Positions 18,651 to 29,231 of a stretch of DNA of 64,000 nucleotides are shown here, one piece after another. The notes beneath the pieces were generated by a model that had not been told where the DNA came from, searched no databases, and saw only the letters and a list, made by a program, of their open reading frames with translations. Each line of letters opens with the position of its first letter. Position 1 is the first letter of the stretch. Source of the DNA: Streptomyces sp. NBC_01298 (GTDB lineage Bacteria > Actinomycetota > Actinomycetes > Streptomycetales > Streptomycetaceae); the NCBI RefSeq assembly GCF_035978755.1, contig NZ_CP108414.1:6820001-6884000 (forward strand), read 5' to 3'. The position numbers and the translations under genes were made by a program.

Positions 18651-19651
18651 CCGAGCGCGAAACCCGCCACGACCGAGGATCCGAGCAGGATTCCGGAACC
18701 GGCACCGCAGACATCGCATCCGAGTACGACCGAGACGGAGCACAGGTGAGTACGGGCACGACAGTGGAGCCCGGAGATACCGCCGAGGCGGCCATCCCCG
18801 AGCTGGTGATCATCTCCGGTATGTCCGGGGCCGGCCGCAGTACGGCGGCCAAGTGCCTGGAGGACCTCGGCTGGTTCGTCGTCGACAACCTCCCGCCCGC
18901 GCTGATCACCACCATGGTGGAACTCGGCGCCCGCTCGCAGGGCAACGTGGCGCGCATCGCCGTCGTCGTCGACGTCCGCGGCCGACAGTTCTTCGACGCG
19001 CTGCGCGAATCCCTCGCCGACCTGGAGACCCGCGGGGTCACCCGGCGGATCGTCTTCCTGGAGTCCTCGGACGACGCCCTCGTGCGCCGCTTCGAGTCGG
19101 TCCGCCGCCCGCACCCGCTCCAGGGCGACGGCCGCATCGTCGACGGCATCGCCGCCGAGCGCGACCTGCTGCGCGAGCTGCGCGGCGACGCCGACCTCGT
19201 CATCGACACCTCCAGCCTGAACGTGCACGAGCTGCGCGCCAAGATGGACGCCCAGTTCGCCGGCGACGAGGAGCCCGAGCTGCGGGCCACCGTCATGTCC
19301 TTCGGCTACAAGTACGGGCTCCCCGTCGACGCCGACCTCGTCGTCGACTGCCGCTTCATCCCCAACCCGCACTGGGTCCCGGAGCTGCGCCCCTTCACCG
19401 GCCTGAACGAGGAGGTGTCGGGCTACGTCTTCAGCCAGCCCGGCGCCAAGGAGTTCCTCGACCGCTACACCGAGCTGCTCCAGCTCATCGCCACCGGCTA
19501 CCGCCGCGAGGGCAAGCGGTACGTGACCATCGCGGTCGGCTGCACCGGCGGCAAGCACCGCAGCGTCGCCATGTCGGAGAAGCTCGCCGCCCGCCTCGCC
19601 TCCGAAGGAGTCGAGACCGTCGTCGTCCACAGGGACATGGGGCGCGAGTGA
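18647..19651 (+). CDS. rapZ: RapZ/YvcJ-family nucleotide-binding protein
   Basis: 334 residues. An N-terminal 50-residue acidic extension precedes the P-loop domain: Walker [10 protein letters not shown] (about 58-66) carries Arg where Lys is usual, as seen in actinobacterial members; DNLPP (switch) follows and the C-terminal domain has [12 protein letters not shown] [19 protein letters not shown] and [10 protein letters not shown]. In E. coli RapZ is an RNase E adaptor controlling glmS; in Gram-positives (YvcJ) it binds GTP/ATP and influences competence or envelope metabolism. The RNA-adaptor role is not established here. The ATG overlaps the uvrC stop as ATGA and its own stop overlaps yvcK as GTGA, so translation is coupled. 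Confidence 0.93.
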   Translation: MTERETRHDRGSEQDSGTGTADIASEYDRDGAQVSTGTTVEPGDTAEAAIPELVIISGMSGAGRSTAAKCLEDLGWFVVDNLPPALITTMVELGARSQGNVARIAVVVDVRGRQFFDALRESLADLETRGVTRRIVFLESSDDALVRRFESVRRPHPLQGDGRIVDGIAAERDLLRELRGDADLVIDTSSLNVHELRAKMDAQFAGDEEPELRATVMSFGYKYGLPVDADLVVDCRFIPNPHWVPELRPFTGLNEEVSGYVFSQPGAKEFLDRYTELLQLIATGYRREGKRYVTIAVGCTGGKHRSVAMSEKLAARLASEGVETVVVHRDMGRE

Positions 19652-20721
19652 CCGGACGTACCATGCGGCTCCGCCGCCTGCGCCGCCTCACCACCGGCAA
19701 GGGGGAGGACGGCGCGGGCCGTACGGGCCTGCGCCGGGGCGAGGCGGCCTCCGAGGTGGCCGCGCCCAAGGTCGTGGCGCTGGGCGGCGGCATGGGCCTC
19801 TCGGCCTCGCTGACCGCCCTGCGCCGGATCACGGGTGAGCTGACCGCCGTCGTCACCGTCGCCGACGACGGCGGCTCCAGCGGCCGGCTGCGCGAGGAGC
19901 TCGGCGTCCTGCCGCCCGGGGACCTGCGCAAGGCGCTGGCCGCGCTGTGCGGTGACGACGACTGGGGGCAGACCTGGGCGCGGGTCATCCAGCACCGCTT
20001 CCAGTCCCAGGGCGACCTGCACGAGCACGCGGTCGGCAATCTGCTGATCGTCGCGCTGTGGGAACAGCTCGGCGACCCCGTCCAGGCCCTGGACCTCGTC
20101 GGCAAGCTGCTCGGCGCCCAGGGCCGGGTGCTGCCCATGTCGGCGGTTCCGCTGGAGCTCCAGGCCCTGGTCAAGGGCCACGATCCGGCCCGCCCCGAGG
20201 ACGTGGACACCGTACGGGGGCAGGCCACCGTGGCGCTGACCCCCGGCGAGGTGCTCTCCGTACAGGTGGTGCCGAGCGACCCGCCGGCGGTGCCCGAAGC
20301 GGTCGCGGCGGTGCTCGACGCGGACTGGGTCGTGCTCGGTCCGGGGTCCTGGTTCTCCTCGGTGATCCCGCACCTGCTGGTGCCCGAACTGCTCGACGCG
20401 CTGGTCGAGACGAAGGCCCGCAGGGTGCTCTCGCTGAACCTCGCACCACAACCCGGCGAAACAGAGGGCTTCTCTCCGCAGCGTCATTTGGAGGTTTTGG
20501 CCCGACACGCCCCTAAACTCGCCCTGGACGTGGTGCTGGCCGATCAGGCCGCCGTGCCCGATCGCGAGTCCCTCGCCGATGCCGCAAAACGGTTCGGTGC
20601 CGCGGTCGAGCTGGCGCCGGTTGCCCGGCTGGACGGCTCTCCGAAGCATGATCCGGAGCTGCTGGCCGCCGCGTACGACCGTATTTTTCGGATGCATGGA
20701 AGGATCGGCCCATGGCGATGA
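19648..20721 (+). CDS. yvcK: YvcK/CofD-like gluconeogenesis factor
   Basis: 357 residues from the GTG at 19648, which overlaps the rapZ stop (GTGA); an alternative ATG is at 19663. The conserved glycine-rich [19 protein letters not shown] (about 45-63) and [16 protein letters not shown] (about 75-90) identify the CofD/UPF0052 fold; the C-terminal [17 protein letters not shown] is also typical. YvcK binds UDP-sugars and is needed for growth on gluconeogenic carbon and for cell-wall balance in Bacillus and mycobacteria (CuvA). The Arg-rich N-terminus ([13 protein letters not shown]) is longer than in Bacillus. It sits between rapZ and whiA in the order conserved across Gram-positives; its end overlaps the whiA start by 10 bases. 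Confidence 0.93.
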   Translation: MTGRTMRLRRLRRLTTGKGEDGAGRTGLRRGEAASEVAAPKVVALGGGMGLSASLTALRRITGELTAVVTVADDGGSSGRLREELGVLPPGDLRKALAALCGDDDWGQTWARVIQHRFQSQGDLHEHAVGNLLIVALWEQLGDPVQALDLVGKLLGAQGRVLPMSAVPLELQALVKGHDPARPEDVDTVRGQATVALTPGEVLSVQVVPSDPPAVPEAVAAVLDADWVVLGPGSWFSSVIPHLLVPELLDALVETKARRVLSLNLAPQPGETEGFSPQRHLEVLARHAPKLALDVVLADQAAVPDRESLADAAKRFGAAVELAPVARLDGSPKHDPELLAAAYDRIFRMHGRIGPWR

Positions 20722-21713
20722 CGCCCGCGGTGAAGGATGAGATCGCCCGCCTGCCTGTCACCCGCACCTGCTGCAGGAAGGCGGAGGTCTCGGCGATCCT
20801 TCGGTTCGCGGGCGGGTTGCACCTGGTGAGCGGCCGGATCGTCATCGAGGCGGAACTGGACGCGGGGATCGCGGCCCGCCGCCTGCGCAAGGACATTCTG
20901 GAGATCTTCGGGCACTCCTCGGATCTCGTGATCATGGCTCCCGGCGGCCTGCGCCGGGGCAACCGGTACGTGGTCCGCGTGGTCGCCGGCGGCGACCAGC
21001 TGGCCCGCCAGACCGGCCTCGTGGACGGCCGCGGCCGTCCGATCCGGGGTCTCCCCCCACAGGTGGTCTCCGGGGCCACCTGCGACGCCGAGGCGGCCTG
21101 GCGCGGGGCCTTCCTGGCCCACGGCTCGCTGACCGAGCCGGGGCGCTCCTCCTCCCTGGAGGTCACCTGCCCCGGTCCGGAGGCCGCCCTGGCCCTGGTC
21201 GGCGCCGCCCGCCGGCTCTCCATCGCCGCGAAGGCCCGTGAGGTCCGCGGCGTGGACCGGGTCGTCGTACGGGACGGGGACGCCATCGGCGCCCTGCTGA
21301 CCCGGCTCGGCGCCCACGACTCCGTGCTGGCCTGGGAGGAGCGGCGGATGCGGCGCGAGGTGCGCGCCACCGCCAACCGCCTGGCCAACTTCGACGACGC
21401 CAACCTGCGCCGCTCGGCGCGGGCCGCGGTGGCCGCCGGAGCGCGGGTCCAGCGGGCCCTGGAGATCCTCGCCGAGGAGGTCCCCGAGCACCTCGCCGCC
21501 GCCGGCCGGCTGCGCATGGAGCACAAGCAGGCCTCCCTGGAGGAGCTGGGCGCGCTCGCCGACCCGCCGCTGACCAAGGACGCGGTCGCCGGCCGGATCC
21601 GCCGCCTGCTGGCGATGGCCGACAAGCGGGCCCAGGACCTCGGGATCCCGGGCACCGAGTCGAACCTCGACCTCAGCGACAGCGAGGAGCTGGCCGACAA
21701 CATGGCCGGCTGA
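20712..21713 (+). CDS. whiA: Sporulation transcription factor WhiA
   Basis: 333 residues. WhiA works with WhiB to switch on the division and sporulation programme (ftsZ and others) in Streptomyces aerial hyphae and is autoregulatory. The N-terminal part (about 20-190) is a degenerate LAGLIDADG homing-endonuclease fold ([33 protein letters not shown]) without nuclease activity; the C-terminal helix-turn-helix (about 245-310; [28 protein letters not shown]) is the main DNA-binding domain. The ATG at 20712 lies 8 bases after a GAAGGA; the next ATG at 20718 forms an ATGA with the yvcK stop and is the alternative. A strong hairpin follows. Confidence 0.96.
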   Translation: MAMTPAVKDEIARLPVTRTCCRKAEVSAILRFAGGLHLVSGRIVIEAELDAGIAARRLRKDILEIFGHSSDLVIMAPGGLRRGNRYVVRVVAGGDQLARQTGLVDGRGRPIRGLPPQVVSGATCDAEAAWRGAFLAHGSLTEPGRSSSLEVTCPGPEAALALVGAARRLSIAAKAREVRGVDRVVVRDGDAIGALLTRLGAHDSVLAWEERRMRREVRATANRLANFDDANLRRSARAAVAAGARVQRALEILAEEVPEHLAAAGRLRMEHKQASLEELGALADPPLTKDAVAGRIRRLLAMADKRAQDLGIPGTESNLDLSDSEELADNMAG

Positions 21714-21731
21714 GCGGAGAAAACACCTCCG

Positions 21732-21767
21732 AAAGGGGCTCGCACGATCACTCGTGCGGGCCCCTTT
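21732..21767 (+). terminator. Terminator of the uvrC-rapZ-yvcK-whiA cluster
   Basis: 16-bp stem, AAAGGGGCTCGCACGA (21732-21747) with TCGTGCGGGCCCCTTT (21752-21767), one T-G wobble, loop TCAC. It ends in CCCCTTT, so it has some T-tract character. Confidence 0.85.
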
Positions 21768-21823
21768 CCGGTATGCCCCATTGACATGAGCATGTGCGGG
21801 TCGTGAGCCTGTCGTCCGAAGCC

Positions 21824-21855
21824 TTCGTGGCAGACGGAGACTTTCGTGGCAGACG
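21824..21855 (+). repeat. 13-bp direct repeat in the carboxypeptidase leader
   Basis: TTCGTGGCAGACG occurs at 21824-21836 and 21843-21855, 19 bp apart, close before the ribosome site of the M14 gene. It could be a regulator site or a duplication. Confidence 0.5.
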
Positions 21856-21871
21856 ACGCCCAGGGGGGCAC

Positions 21872-24829
21872 ATGAGGCACCGCGCGAGATCGATCCTCGC
21901 CGCAAGCGCATTCGTCTTCGGCACCACACTGGCCGCACTACCCGCTGCGGCCCAGGCCCAGCCCGGCGCGGCGGACCGGTCCGCCGCCGACGAGGTACGG
22001 GTCTACGACGCCGACATCACCAAGGAGCAGGTCCCGCTGGTCCTGGCGGCCGGCCAGGACGCGCACGAGCTCTCCGAACGCGCCCCGCAGAGCGGGACCG
22101 CCAAGGTCGAGCTCTTCCTCACCGGCGGTCAGGCCAAGGACCTGGAAGCCCAGGGGATCAAGCTCGCCGAACGCAAGGTCGCGGCCAAGGCCGCGGCGCG
22201 CACGCTGGCGGCCGGCGACGGGGTCTTCCGCCCGTACAGCGGCAAGGGCGGGCTCCAGGAGGAGATCCTGCGCACCGCCCAGGAGAACCCCGGCCTCACC
22301 AAGGTCGTCTCCATCGGCAAGACCGTCCAGGGCAAGGACATCCTCGCCCTGAAGGTGACCAAGAACGCCAAGAAGACCAGGGACGGCGCCAAGCCCTCCA
22401 CGCTCTTCATGTCGAACCAGCACGCCCGTGAGTGGATCACCCCCGAGATGACCCGGCGGCTGATGCACCACACCCTCGACGGCTACGGCAAGGACCCGCG
22501 GATCACCAAGCTGGTGGACTCCACCGAGCTGTGGTTCCTGCTGTCCGCCAACCCCGACGGCTACGACTACACCTTCGCCCCCGACGGCCAGCGGCTGTGG
22601 CGCAAGAACCTGCGCGACAACAACGCCGACGGCAAGATCACCGCGGGCGACGGCGTGGACCTCAACCGCAACTTCGCCTACAAGTGGGGCTACGACAACG
22701 AGGGCTCCTCGCCCAACCAGTCGAGCGAGACCTACCGCGGCGCCAAGGCGGCCTCCGAGCCCGAGACCGTCGCCCTGGATACGTTCCAGAAGCGCATCGG
22801 CTTCGACTACGCCGTCAACTACCACTCCGCCGCCGAACTGATCCTCTACGGCGTGGGCTGGCAGGTGGCCACCCCCACCCCCGACGACATCGCCTACAAG
22901 GCGCTCGCCGGCACCCCCGAGAACCCGGCCGTCCCCGGCTACTACCCCCAGGTCTCCTCCGAGCTCTACACCACCAACGGCGAAGCGGACAGCCAGGCCG
23001 CCAACGCCAACGGCATCATGATGTTCACGCCGGAGATGACCACCTGCCAGACGGCCTCCGCGATCGACCCGGCCGACCAGTGGAAGCCCGAGGACTGCGC
23101 CTCCGGCTTCAACTTCCCGGACGACGAGAAGCTCATCCAGGCCGAGTTCGCCAAGAACATCCCCTTCGCGCTCTCCGTGGCCGAGAGCGCCGAGCACCCG
23201 GACCAGCCGAAGTCCTCCCTGGGCCTGACCGCCGCGGACTTCACCCTGGACCCCTTCACCACCTCCTACGCGGCCCGCGGCGAGGACCAGAAGGTCGCCG
23301 TCACCGCCCGCAAGGCGCTGAAGGACAAGGAACTCAACTACCGGATCAACGGGGGCCGCACCCACGACGAGGACCTCGAAGCCTGGAAAGGCGGCGAGAC
23401 CTACGGCGGCGACGACAACAACTGGTTCGACGAGTACCGCGCCGAGGTCGAGGGCGCCCGGCCCGGCGACAAGGTCGAGGTCTGGTTCACCGGCCGCGAC
23501 CGGGGCAAGCAGGTCTCCAGCGGGCACTTCACGTACACGGTGGCCGAGCGGCCCCGCGCCGACGTGCTGGTGATCGCCGAGGAGGGCGCCCCGGCGCAGC
23601 ACGCGCAGGAGTACGTGGACGCCCTGAAGGCCAACGGCAAGAGCGCGGCGGTCTGGGACGTGGCCGTCCAGGGCGCCCCGCACCACCTCGGAGCCCTCTC
23701 CCACTTCCGTACGGCCGTCCACTACACCGGGGCCAAGTCCCCGGGCGGCGACACCCAGCTGGCCGTGCGCGACTTCCTCAACGAGGGCGGCAAGCTGATC
23801 GAGGCCGGCGAGCTGGCGGGCGGCAACGCCCAGGTCGGCCGCGCCGTGACCAACGACTTCAGCCAGTACTTCCTCGGCGCCTACGGCCGCGCGGGAGTCA
23901 CCGGCCCCACCGGCTTCACCGGCGCCGGCTCCCTGACCGGAGCCAAGGGCGCCCTCGGTGACGCCACGGGCAACCCGCTCGACCGCCCGGGCTCCTACAC
24001 GGTCACCTCCGACACCCTGCCCGCGGCGCAGTTCCCGCAGTTCAAGAGCGCGCAGGCGGGCCAGTACGCCGGAGTCGTGAACCCGTACGCCCCGTACGCG
24101 GGCGCCTCGATGGCCTCGGCCACGCACGACGACGACGACTGGAAGCGCCTCACCCGCACCATCGACCTCACCGGTGTCACCGCGGCCGACCAGCCGAAGC
24201 TCAAGACGGCGCTCAACTGGAACACCGAGGAGGGCTACGACCACGCGGTCCTGGAGTCCCGTACCGCGGGCGGCGACGACTGGACCACGCTGCCCGATCT
24301 GGGCGGCCTGACCACCACCACCGTTCCTGAGGAGTGCGGGGCCGGGTTCTTCGTCAACGACCACCCGTTCCTGCGCCGCTACCTCACCCTCGACGCCGGC
24401 GGCTGCGCCCCGCAGGGCACCAGCGGTGCCTGGAACTCCTTCACCGGTTCCTCCGGCGGCTGGAAGCAGGTCTCCTTCGACCTGAGCGCCTACGCGGGCA
24501 AGACCGTCGAGGTCTCCCTCGCCTACATCACCGACCCGGGCTCCGGCGGCCGCGGGGTCTTCGCGGACGAGGCCCGCGTCTCGATCGGCGGCACGGACCA
24601 GGCGGCCGAGGGATTCGAGTCCTCGTTCGGTGTCTGGACCGCCCAGGGCGCACCTGCCGGAAGCCCCGATGTTCCGGGCGATTGGTCCCGGTCGGGCGAG
24701 CTGTTCAAGTCCTACGCCTCCGTCACTACGCGTGACACCGTGCTCCTGGGCTTCGGCCTCGAACACGTGCCGGCCGCGGCCGACCGCGCCGTACTGGTCG
24801 GTAAGGCCCTCAGGTCGCTGAACCACTGA
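21872..24829 (+). CDS. Secreted M14-family zinc carboxypeptidase
   Basis: 985 residues from the ATG at 21872 (GGGGGG just upstream). Signal peptide about 1-28 (RHRARSILAASAFVFGTTLA). A propeptide-like region (about 30-120) precedes the catalytic domain (about 120-440): zinc ligands in SNQHAREW (His about 183, Glu about 186) and NYHSA (His about 317), substrate Arg in DLNRNFAY and general-base Glu in MMFTPEMTTC (about 387). The long C-terminal part (about 445-985) holds beta-rich modules, including a GATase-like segment (DVLVIAEEGAPAQHAQEYVDAL) and a region like the immune-inhibitor-A / MAM type (WNTEEGYDHAVLESRTAGGDDW). It removes C-terminal residues from extracellular peptides. Monocistronic, between two hairpins. 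Confidence 0.9.
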   Translation: MRHRARSILAASAFVFGTTLAALPAAAQAQPGAADRSAADEVRVYDADITKEQVPLVLAAGQDAHELSERAPQSGTAKVELFLTGGQAKDLEAQGIKLAERKVAAKAAARTLAAGDGVFRPYSGKGGLQEEILRTAQENPGLTKVVSIGKTVQGKDILALKVTKNAKKTRDGAKPSTLFMSNQHAREWITPEMTRRLMHHTLDGYGKDPRITKLVDSTELWFLLSANPDGYDYTFAPDGQRLWRKNLRDNNADGKITAGDGVDLNRNFAYKWGYDNEGSSPNQSSETYRGAKAASEPETVALDTFQKRIGFDYAVNYHSAAELILYGVGWQVATPTPDDIAYKALAGTPENPAVPGYYPQVSSELYTTNGEADSQAANANGIMMFTPEMTTCQTASAIDPADQWKPEDCASGFNFPDDEKLIQAEFAKNIPFALSVAESAEHPDQPKSSLGLTAADFTLDPFTTSYAARGEDQKVAVTARKALKDKELNYRINGGRTHDEDLEAWKGGETYGGDDNNWFDEYRAEVEGARPGDKVEVWFTGRDRGKQVSSGHFTYTVAERPRADVLVIAEEGAPAQHAQEYVDALKANGKSAAVWDVAVQGAPHHLGALSHFRTAVHYTGAKSPGGDTQLAVRDFLNEGGKLIEAGELAGGNAQVGRAVTNDFSQYFLGAYGRAGVTGPTGFTGAGSLTGAKGALGDATGNPLDRPGSYTVTSDTLPAAQFPQFKSAQAGQYAGVVNPYAPYAGASMASATHDDDDWKRLTRTIDLTGVTAADQPKLKTALNWNTEEGYDHAVLESRTAGGDDWTTLPDLGGLTTTTVPEECGAGFFVNDHPFLRRYLTLDAGGCAPQGTSGAWNSFTGSSGGWKQVSFDLSAYAGKTVEVSLAYITDPGSGGRGVFADEARVSIGGTDQAAEGFESSFGVWTAQGAPAGSPDVPGDWSRSGELFKSYASVTTRDTVLLGFGLEHVPAAADRAVLVGKALRSLNH

Positions 24830-24874
24830 TCAGAGGCCCTGCCCGCGCTCACCGTGCGTGACCGGGCACAAAGT

Positions 24875-24916
24875 CCCCGAGGTCCCGTACTCGTCCTGGA
24901 GTGCGGGGCCTCGGGG
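24875..24916 (+). terminator. Terminator between the carboxypeptidase gene and gap
   Basis: 18-bp stem, CCCCGAGGTCCCGTACTC (24875-24892) with GAGTGCGGGGCCTCGGGG (24899-24916), two T-G wobbles, 6-base loop. Confidence 0.75.
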
Positions 24917-24971
24917 CGTGTCACAGGATGGTCGATGTCACTCCGAAGCTCACGGAGAGGTAGTGTCGTAA

Positions 24972-26042
<1,071 letters not shown>

Positions 26043-26182
26043 GCACCAAGGCAGGCACCACGATGTGAGCACCGGGGCTCGGGCAGCGCGATGAAGCGCT
26101 GTACGGGCCCTGTTGCTTGCCTCGTACCCCTCTCACCCCGCACGGGTAAAGTCCTGGGCTGGGAAAAGGAGTAGAAAACAGC

Positions 26183-27394
26183 ATGAAGACGATCGACGAA
26201 CTTCTCGCCGAGGGCGTTTCCGGCAAGCGTGTCTTCGTACGCGCCGACCTCAACGTGCCCCTCTCGAACGGTGAGATCACCGACGACGGCCGCATCCGCG
26301 CCGTGCAGCCGACCATCGCGAAGCTCGCCGAGGCCGGCGCCCGCGTGGTCGTGGCCTCGCACCTGGGCCGCCCCAAGGGCGCCCCGGACCCGGCCTTCTC
26401 GCTGGCGCCCGCCGCCGCCCGCCTCGGCGAGCTGCTCGGTACGGACGTCGCGTTCGCCACCGACACCGTCGGCGCCTCCGCCAAGGAGACCGTCGCGGCC
26501 CTCGCCGACGGCCAGGTCGCCGTCATCGAGAACCTGCGCTTCAACGCCGGTGAGACCGCCAAGGACGACGCCGAGCGCGGCGCCTTCGCGGACCAGCTCG
26601 CCGAGCTGGCCGACATCTACGTCGGCGACGGCTTCGGCGCTGTCCACCGCAAGCACGCCTCGGTCTTCGACCTCCCCGCGCGCCTCCCGCACGCGGCCGG
26701 CTACCTCATCGCCACCGAGGTCGGCGTCCTGAAGAAGCTGACCGACGAGGTCAAGCGCCCGTACGTGGTCATCCTCGGCGGCGCCAAGGTCTCCGACAAG
26801 CTGGCCGTCATCGACCAGCTGCTCGGCAAGGCCGACCGCATCCTCATCGGCGGCGGCATGGCGTACACCTTCCTCTACGCCAAGGGCTACGAGGTCGGCA
26901 TCTCCCTGCTCCAGAAGGACCAGGTGGACGTCGTCAAGGAGTACATGGAGCGCGCCGCGAAGAACGGTGTCGAACTGGTCCTCCCGGTCGACATCCTCGC
27001 CTCCAAGGACTTCCCGGACCTGAAGACCAAGGCCCCGGCCGACTTCATCACCGTCGACGCGGACAAGATCCCCGCCGACCAGGAGGGTCTGGACATCGGT
27101 CCCAAGACCCGCGAGCTGTACGCCTCGAAGATCGCCGACGCCGAGACCGTCTTCTGGAACGGTCCCGTGGGCGTCTTCGAGCACCCCGACTACGCCGGCG
27201 GCACCAGCGCCATCGCGCAGGCCCTCGTCGACAGCAGCGCCTTCACCGTCGTCGGCGGTGGCGACTCGGCCGCCGCGGTGCGCACGCTCGGCTTCGACGA
27301 GAACGCTTTCGGCCACATTTCGACCGGTGGCGGCGCCTCCCTCGAATACCTCGAGGGCAAGACGCTCCCCGGCCTCGCCGCTCTGGAGGTCTGA
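26183..27394 (+). CDS. pgk: Phosphoglycerate kinase
   Basis: 403 residues; makes ATP and 3-phosphoglycerate from 1,3-bisphosphoglycerate. The N-terminal substrate domain has RADLNVPL (about 19-26), SHLGRPKG (about 60-67) and ENLRFNAGE; the nucleotide domain has LGGAKVSDK and [13 protein letters not shown] near the C-terminus. AAGGAG lies 11 bases before the ATG. It is 140 bases downstream of gap, so it may have its own promoter or be read through, and tpiA begins six bases after its stop. Confidence 0.97.
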   Translation: MKTIDELLAEGVSGKRVFVRADLNVPLSNGEITDDGRIRAVQPTIAKLAEAGARVVVASHLGRPKGAPDPAFSLAPAAARLGELLGTDVAFATDTVGASAKETVAALADGQVAVIENLRFNAGETAKDDAERGAFADQLAELADIYVGDGFGAVHRKHASVFDLPARLPHAAGYLIATEVGVLKKLTDEVKRPYVVILGGAKVSDKLAVIDQLLGKADRILIGGGMAYTFLYAKGYEVGISLLQKDQVDVVKEYMERAAKNGVELVLPVDILASKDFPDLKTKAPADFITVDADKIPADQEGLDIGPKTRELYASKIADAETVFWNGPVGVFEHPDYAGGTSAIAQALVDSSAFTVVGGGDSAAAVRTLGFDENAFGHISTGGGASLEYLEGKTLPGLAALEV

Positions 27395-27400
27395 ACCCTG

Positions 27401-28189
27401 ATGACTGAGAACACCGCCGGCCGTACCCCGCTGATGGCGGGCAACTGGAAGATGAACCTCAACCACCTCGAGGCCATCGCCCACGTCCAGAAGCTCGCCT
27501 TCGCCCTGGCCGACAAGGACTACGACTTCGTCGAGGTCGCGGTGCTGCCGCCCTTCGTCGACCTCCGTTCGGTCCAGACCCTGGTCGACGGCGACAAGCT
27601 GAAGATCAAGTACGGCGCCCAGGACATCTCGGCGCACGACTCCGGTGCCTACACCGGCGAGATCTCCGGCCCGATGCTCTCGAAGCTGAAGTGCACGTTC
27701 GTGGCCGTCGGCCACAGCGAGCGCCGCCAGTACCACGGCGAGAGCGACGAGATCTGCAACGCCAAGGTCAAGGCCGCCTACAAGCACGGGATCACCCCGA
27801 TCCTGTGCGTCGGCGAGGGCCTGGACATCCGCAAGGCCGGCCAGCAGGTCGAGTACACGCTGAAGCAGCTCGACGGCGGCCTCAAGGACCTCCCGGCCGA
27901 GCAGGCCGAGTCCATCGTGATCGCGTACGAGCCCGTCTGGGCGATCGGGACCGGCGAGGTCGCCACCCCCGACGACGCGCAGGAGGTCTGCGGTGCCATC
28001 CGCGTGCGCCTCGCGGAGCTGTACTCGCAGGAGCTGGCCGACAAGGTCCGCATCCAGTACGGCGGCTCGGTCAAGTCCGGCAACATCGCCGCGATCATGG
28101 CCCAGCCCGACGTCGACGGCGCCCTGATCGGCGGCGCGGCGCTGGACGCGGACGAGTTCGTGAAGATCGTCCGGTTCCGCGACCAGTGA
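27401..28189 (+). CDS. tpiA: Triosephosphate isomerase
   Basis: 262 residues; interconverts dihydroxyacetone phosphate and glyceraldehyde 3-phosphate. Motifs: GNWKMNLNH (Lys about 16), [12 protein letters not shown] (electrophilic His about 106), the catalytic Glu in [11 protein letters not shown] (about 180) and phosphate-binding YGGSVKSGN and GALIGGAAL. The ribosome site (GGAGG) lies inside the 3' end of pgk, 11 bases before the ATG, so the two genes are translationally linked. Confidence 0.97.
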   Translation: MTENTAGRTPLMAGNWKMNLNHLEAIAHVQKLAFALADKDYDFVEVAVLPPFVDLRSVQTLVDGDKLKIKYGAQDISAHDSGAYTGEISGPMLSKLKCTFVAVGHSERRQYHGESDEICNAKVKAAYKHGITPILCVGEGLDIRKAGQQVEYTLKQLDGGLKDLPAEQAESIVIAYEPVWAIGTGEVATPDDAQEVCGAIRVRLAELYSQELADKVRIQYGGSVKSGNIAAIMAQPDVDGALIGGAALDADEFVKIVRFRDQ

Positions 28190-28233
28190 CGTTCATCGTG
28201 AGTATGCGGTAGGGCGGATCCGTCGTACCCTTG

Positions 28234-28270
28234 CGGGGGCCGAGCAGGCTGAACCAGCTGCCGGCCCCCG
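28234..28270 (+). terminator. Hairpin between tpiA and secG
   Basis: CGGGGGCCG (28234-28242) pairs with CGGCCCCCG (28262-28270), with secondary pairing possible inside the 19-base loop. It can act as terminator of the glycolytic operon or as an attenuator before secG. Confidence 0.6.
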
Positions 28271-28333
28271 TGCTCGTAATCGGCACTGCGGGAACGCCGG
28301 AAAGCCAGTAAGCCAGGAAAGTAGGAATCAGCC

Positions 28334-28570
28334 GTGATTATGGGGTTCGAGATCGCCTTGGTCGTCTTCAGCGCCCTGCTGATGCTGCTCGTGCTGATGC
28401 ACAAGGGCAAGGGCGGCGGTCTTTCCGACATGTTCGGCGGCGGTATGCAGTCGTCGGTCGGCGGCTCCTCGGTCGCGGAGCGCAACCTCGACCGCATCAC
28501 CGTGGTGATCGGTCTGCTCTGGTTCGCGTGCATCGTCGCGCTCGGTCTGCTCATGAAGACGAGCAGCTGA
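28334..28570 (+). CDS. secG: Preprotein translocase subunit SecG
   Basis: 78 residues with two membrane helices (about 4-24 and 52-74) around a Gly/Ser-rich cytoplasmic loop (KGKGGGLSDMFGGG), the standard SecG layout. It is the small accessory subunit of the SecYEG channel. I take the GTG at 28334 (AGGAA 6 bases upstream); an ATG at 28340 is the alternative. Its place after tpiA is conserved in many bacteria. Confidence 0.93.
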   Translation: MIMGFEIALVVFSALLMLLVLMHKGKGGGLSDMFGGGMQSSVGGSSVAERNLDRITVVIGLLWFACIVALGLLMKTSS

Positions 28571-28639
28571 ACCGTTCTGGCCATTCCGGCAGTCCGGTCG
28601 GCTCCCCCCGGCCTATCATGAGGTCCGGCGTCCTTGTCT

Positions 28640-28687
28640 GGAATGGGTAACTCCATTCCTGGACGGGTGCCCCGCCTTACGTAGACT
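28640..28687 (+). promoter_or_regulatory. Promoter with inverted repeat upstream of the RbpA-like gene
   Basis: A 7-bp inverted repeat, GGAATGG (28640-28646) and CCATTCC (28653-28659), abuts a -35-like CTGGAC (28659-28664) that lies 17 bases before a -10-like TAGACT (28682-28687). The placement suggests a repressor or activator site. Confidence 0.45.
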
Positions 28688-28748
28688 TGGGCGCCCGCGA
28701 CGGAATCCACTCACGCTTCGCGGCACCATCACGCAGGGAGTTACGACC

Positions 28749-29084
28749 GTGGCAAGTGGCAACGCGATCCGTGGTAGTCGGGTCGGAGCGGGGCCGATGG
28801 GTGAGGCCGAGCGCGGCGAGTCCGCGCCCCGCCTGCGCATCTCCTTCTGGTGCTCGAACGGGCACGAGACGCAGCCGAGCTTCGCCAGCGACGCGCAGGT
28901 GCCGGACACCTGGGACTGCCCGCGCTGCGGGTTCCCGGCCGGCCAGGACCGGGACAACCCGCCCGCGCCGCCGCGCACCGAGCCGTACAAGACGCACCTG
29001 GCGTACGTACGGGAGCGGCGCACCGACGCCGACGGCGAGGCGATCCTCGCCGAGGCGCTCGCCAAACTGCGCGGCGAGATCTGA
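28749..29084 (+). CDS. RbpA-like RNA polymerase-binding protein (divergent paralogue)
   Basis: 111 residues from a GTG with AGGGAG 8 bases upstream. The N-terminus AIRGSRVGAGPMGEAERG and the C-terminus KTHLAYVRERRTDADGEAILAEAL line up with RbpA, the actinobacterial activator that binds the principal sigma factor and core polymerase. Cys35, His39, Cys57 and Cys60 (WCSNGH, CPRC) keep the zinc-site spacing of the core domain. The sigma-interaction segment differs from the canonical PxRTHWDMLxERR (here PYKTHLAYVRERR, Trp lost), so sigma preference may differ. The standard rbpA normally lies elsewhere in Streptomyces, so this looks like a paralogue; gene symbol withheld. It has its own promoter and a perfect terminator. 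Confidence 0.8.
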   Translation: MASGNAIRGSRVGAGPMGEAERGESAPRLRISFWCSNGHETQPSFASDAQVPDTWDCPRCGFPAGQDRDNPPAPPRTEPYKTHLAYVRERRTDADGEAILAEALAKLRGEI

Positions 29085-29116
29085 CGCGTTCCCGCCGAAC
29101 GACCGACGTGCCATCC

Positions 29117-29156
29117 GGCCCGGCCCGCAGGAGACTTGTCTCCTGCGGGCCGGGCC
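29117..29156 (+). terminator. Terminator after the RbpA-like gene
   Basis: Perfect 18-bp stem, GGCCCGGCCCGCAGGAGA (29117-29134) with its exact reverse complement (29139-29156), loop CTTG, then GCTTT. Confidence 0.88.
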
Positions 29157-29231
29157 GCTTTGTGTCGGTTGTGCCCCTTCCCATCCCTTAGGTTGGAACC
29201 GGCGGGGCACGACAGGACAGGAAGTGGGTTG

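Noticed and set aside
18592-19647. N-terminal extension of YvcK overlapping rapZ
   Set aside because: Out of frame with rapZ and Arg/Pro-rich; YvcK homology starts after 19648.
28571-28748. 6C-type RNA in the leader of the RbpA-like gene
   Set aside because: Only one C-rich loop is seen, while the motif needs two C-rich hairpins.
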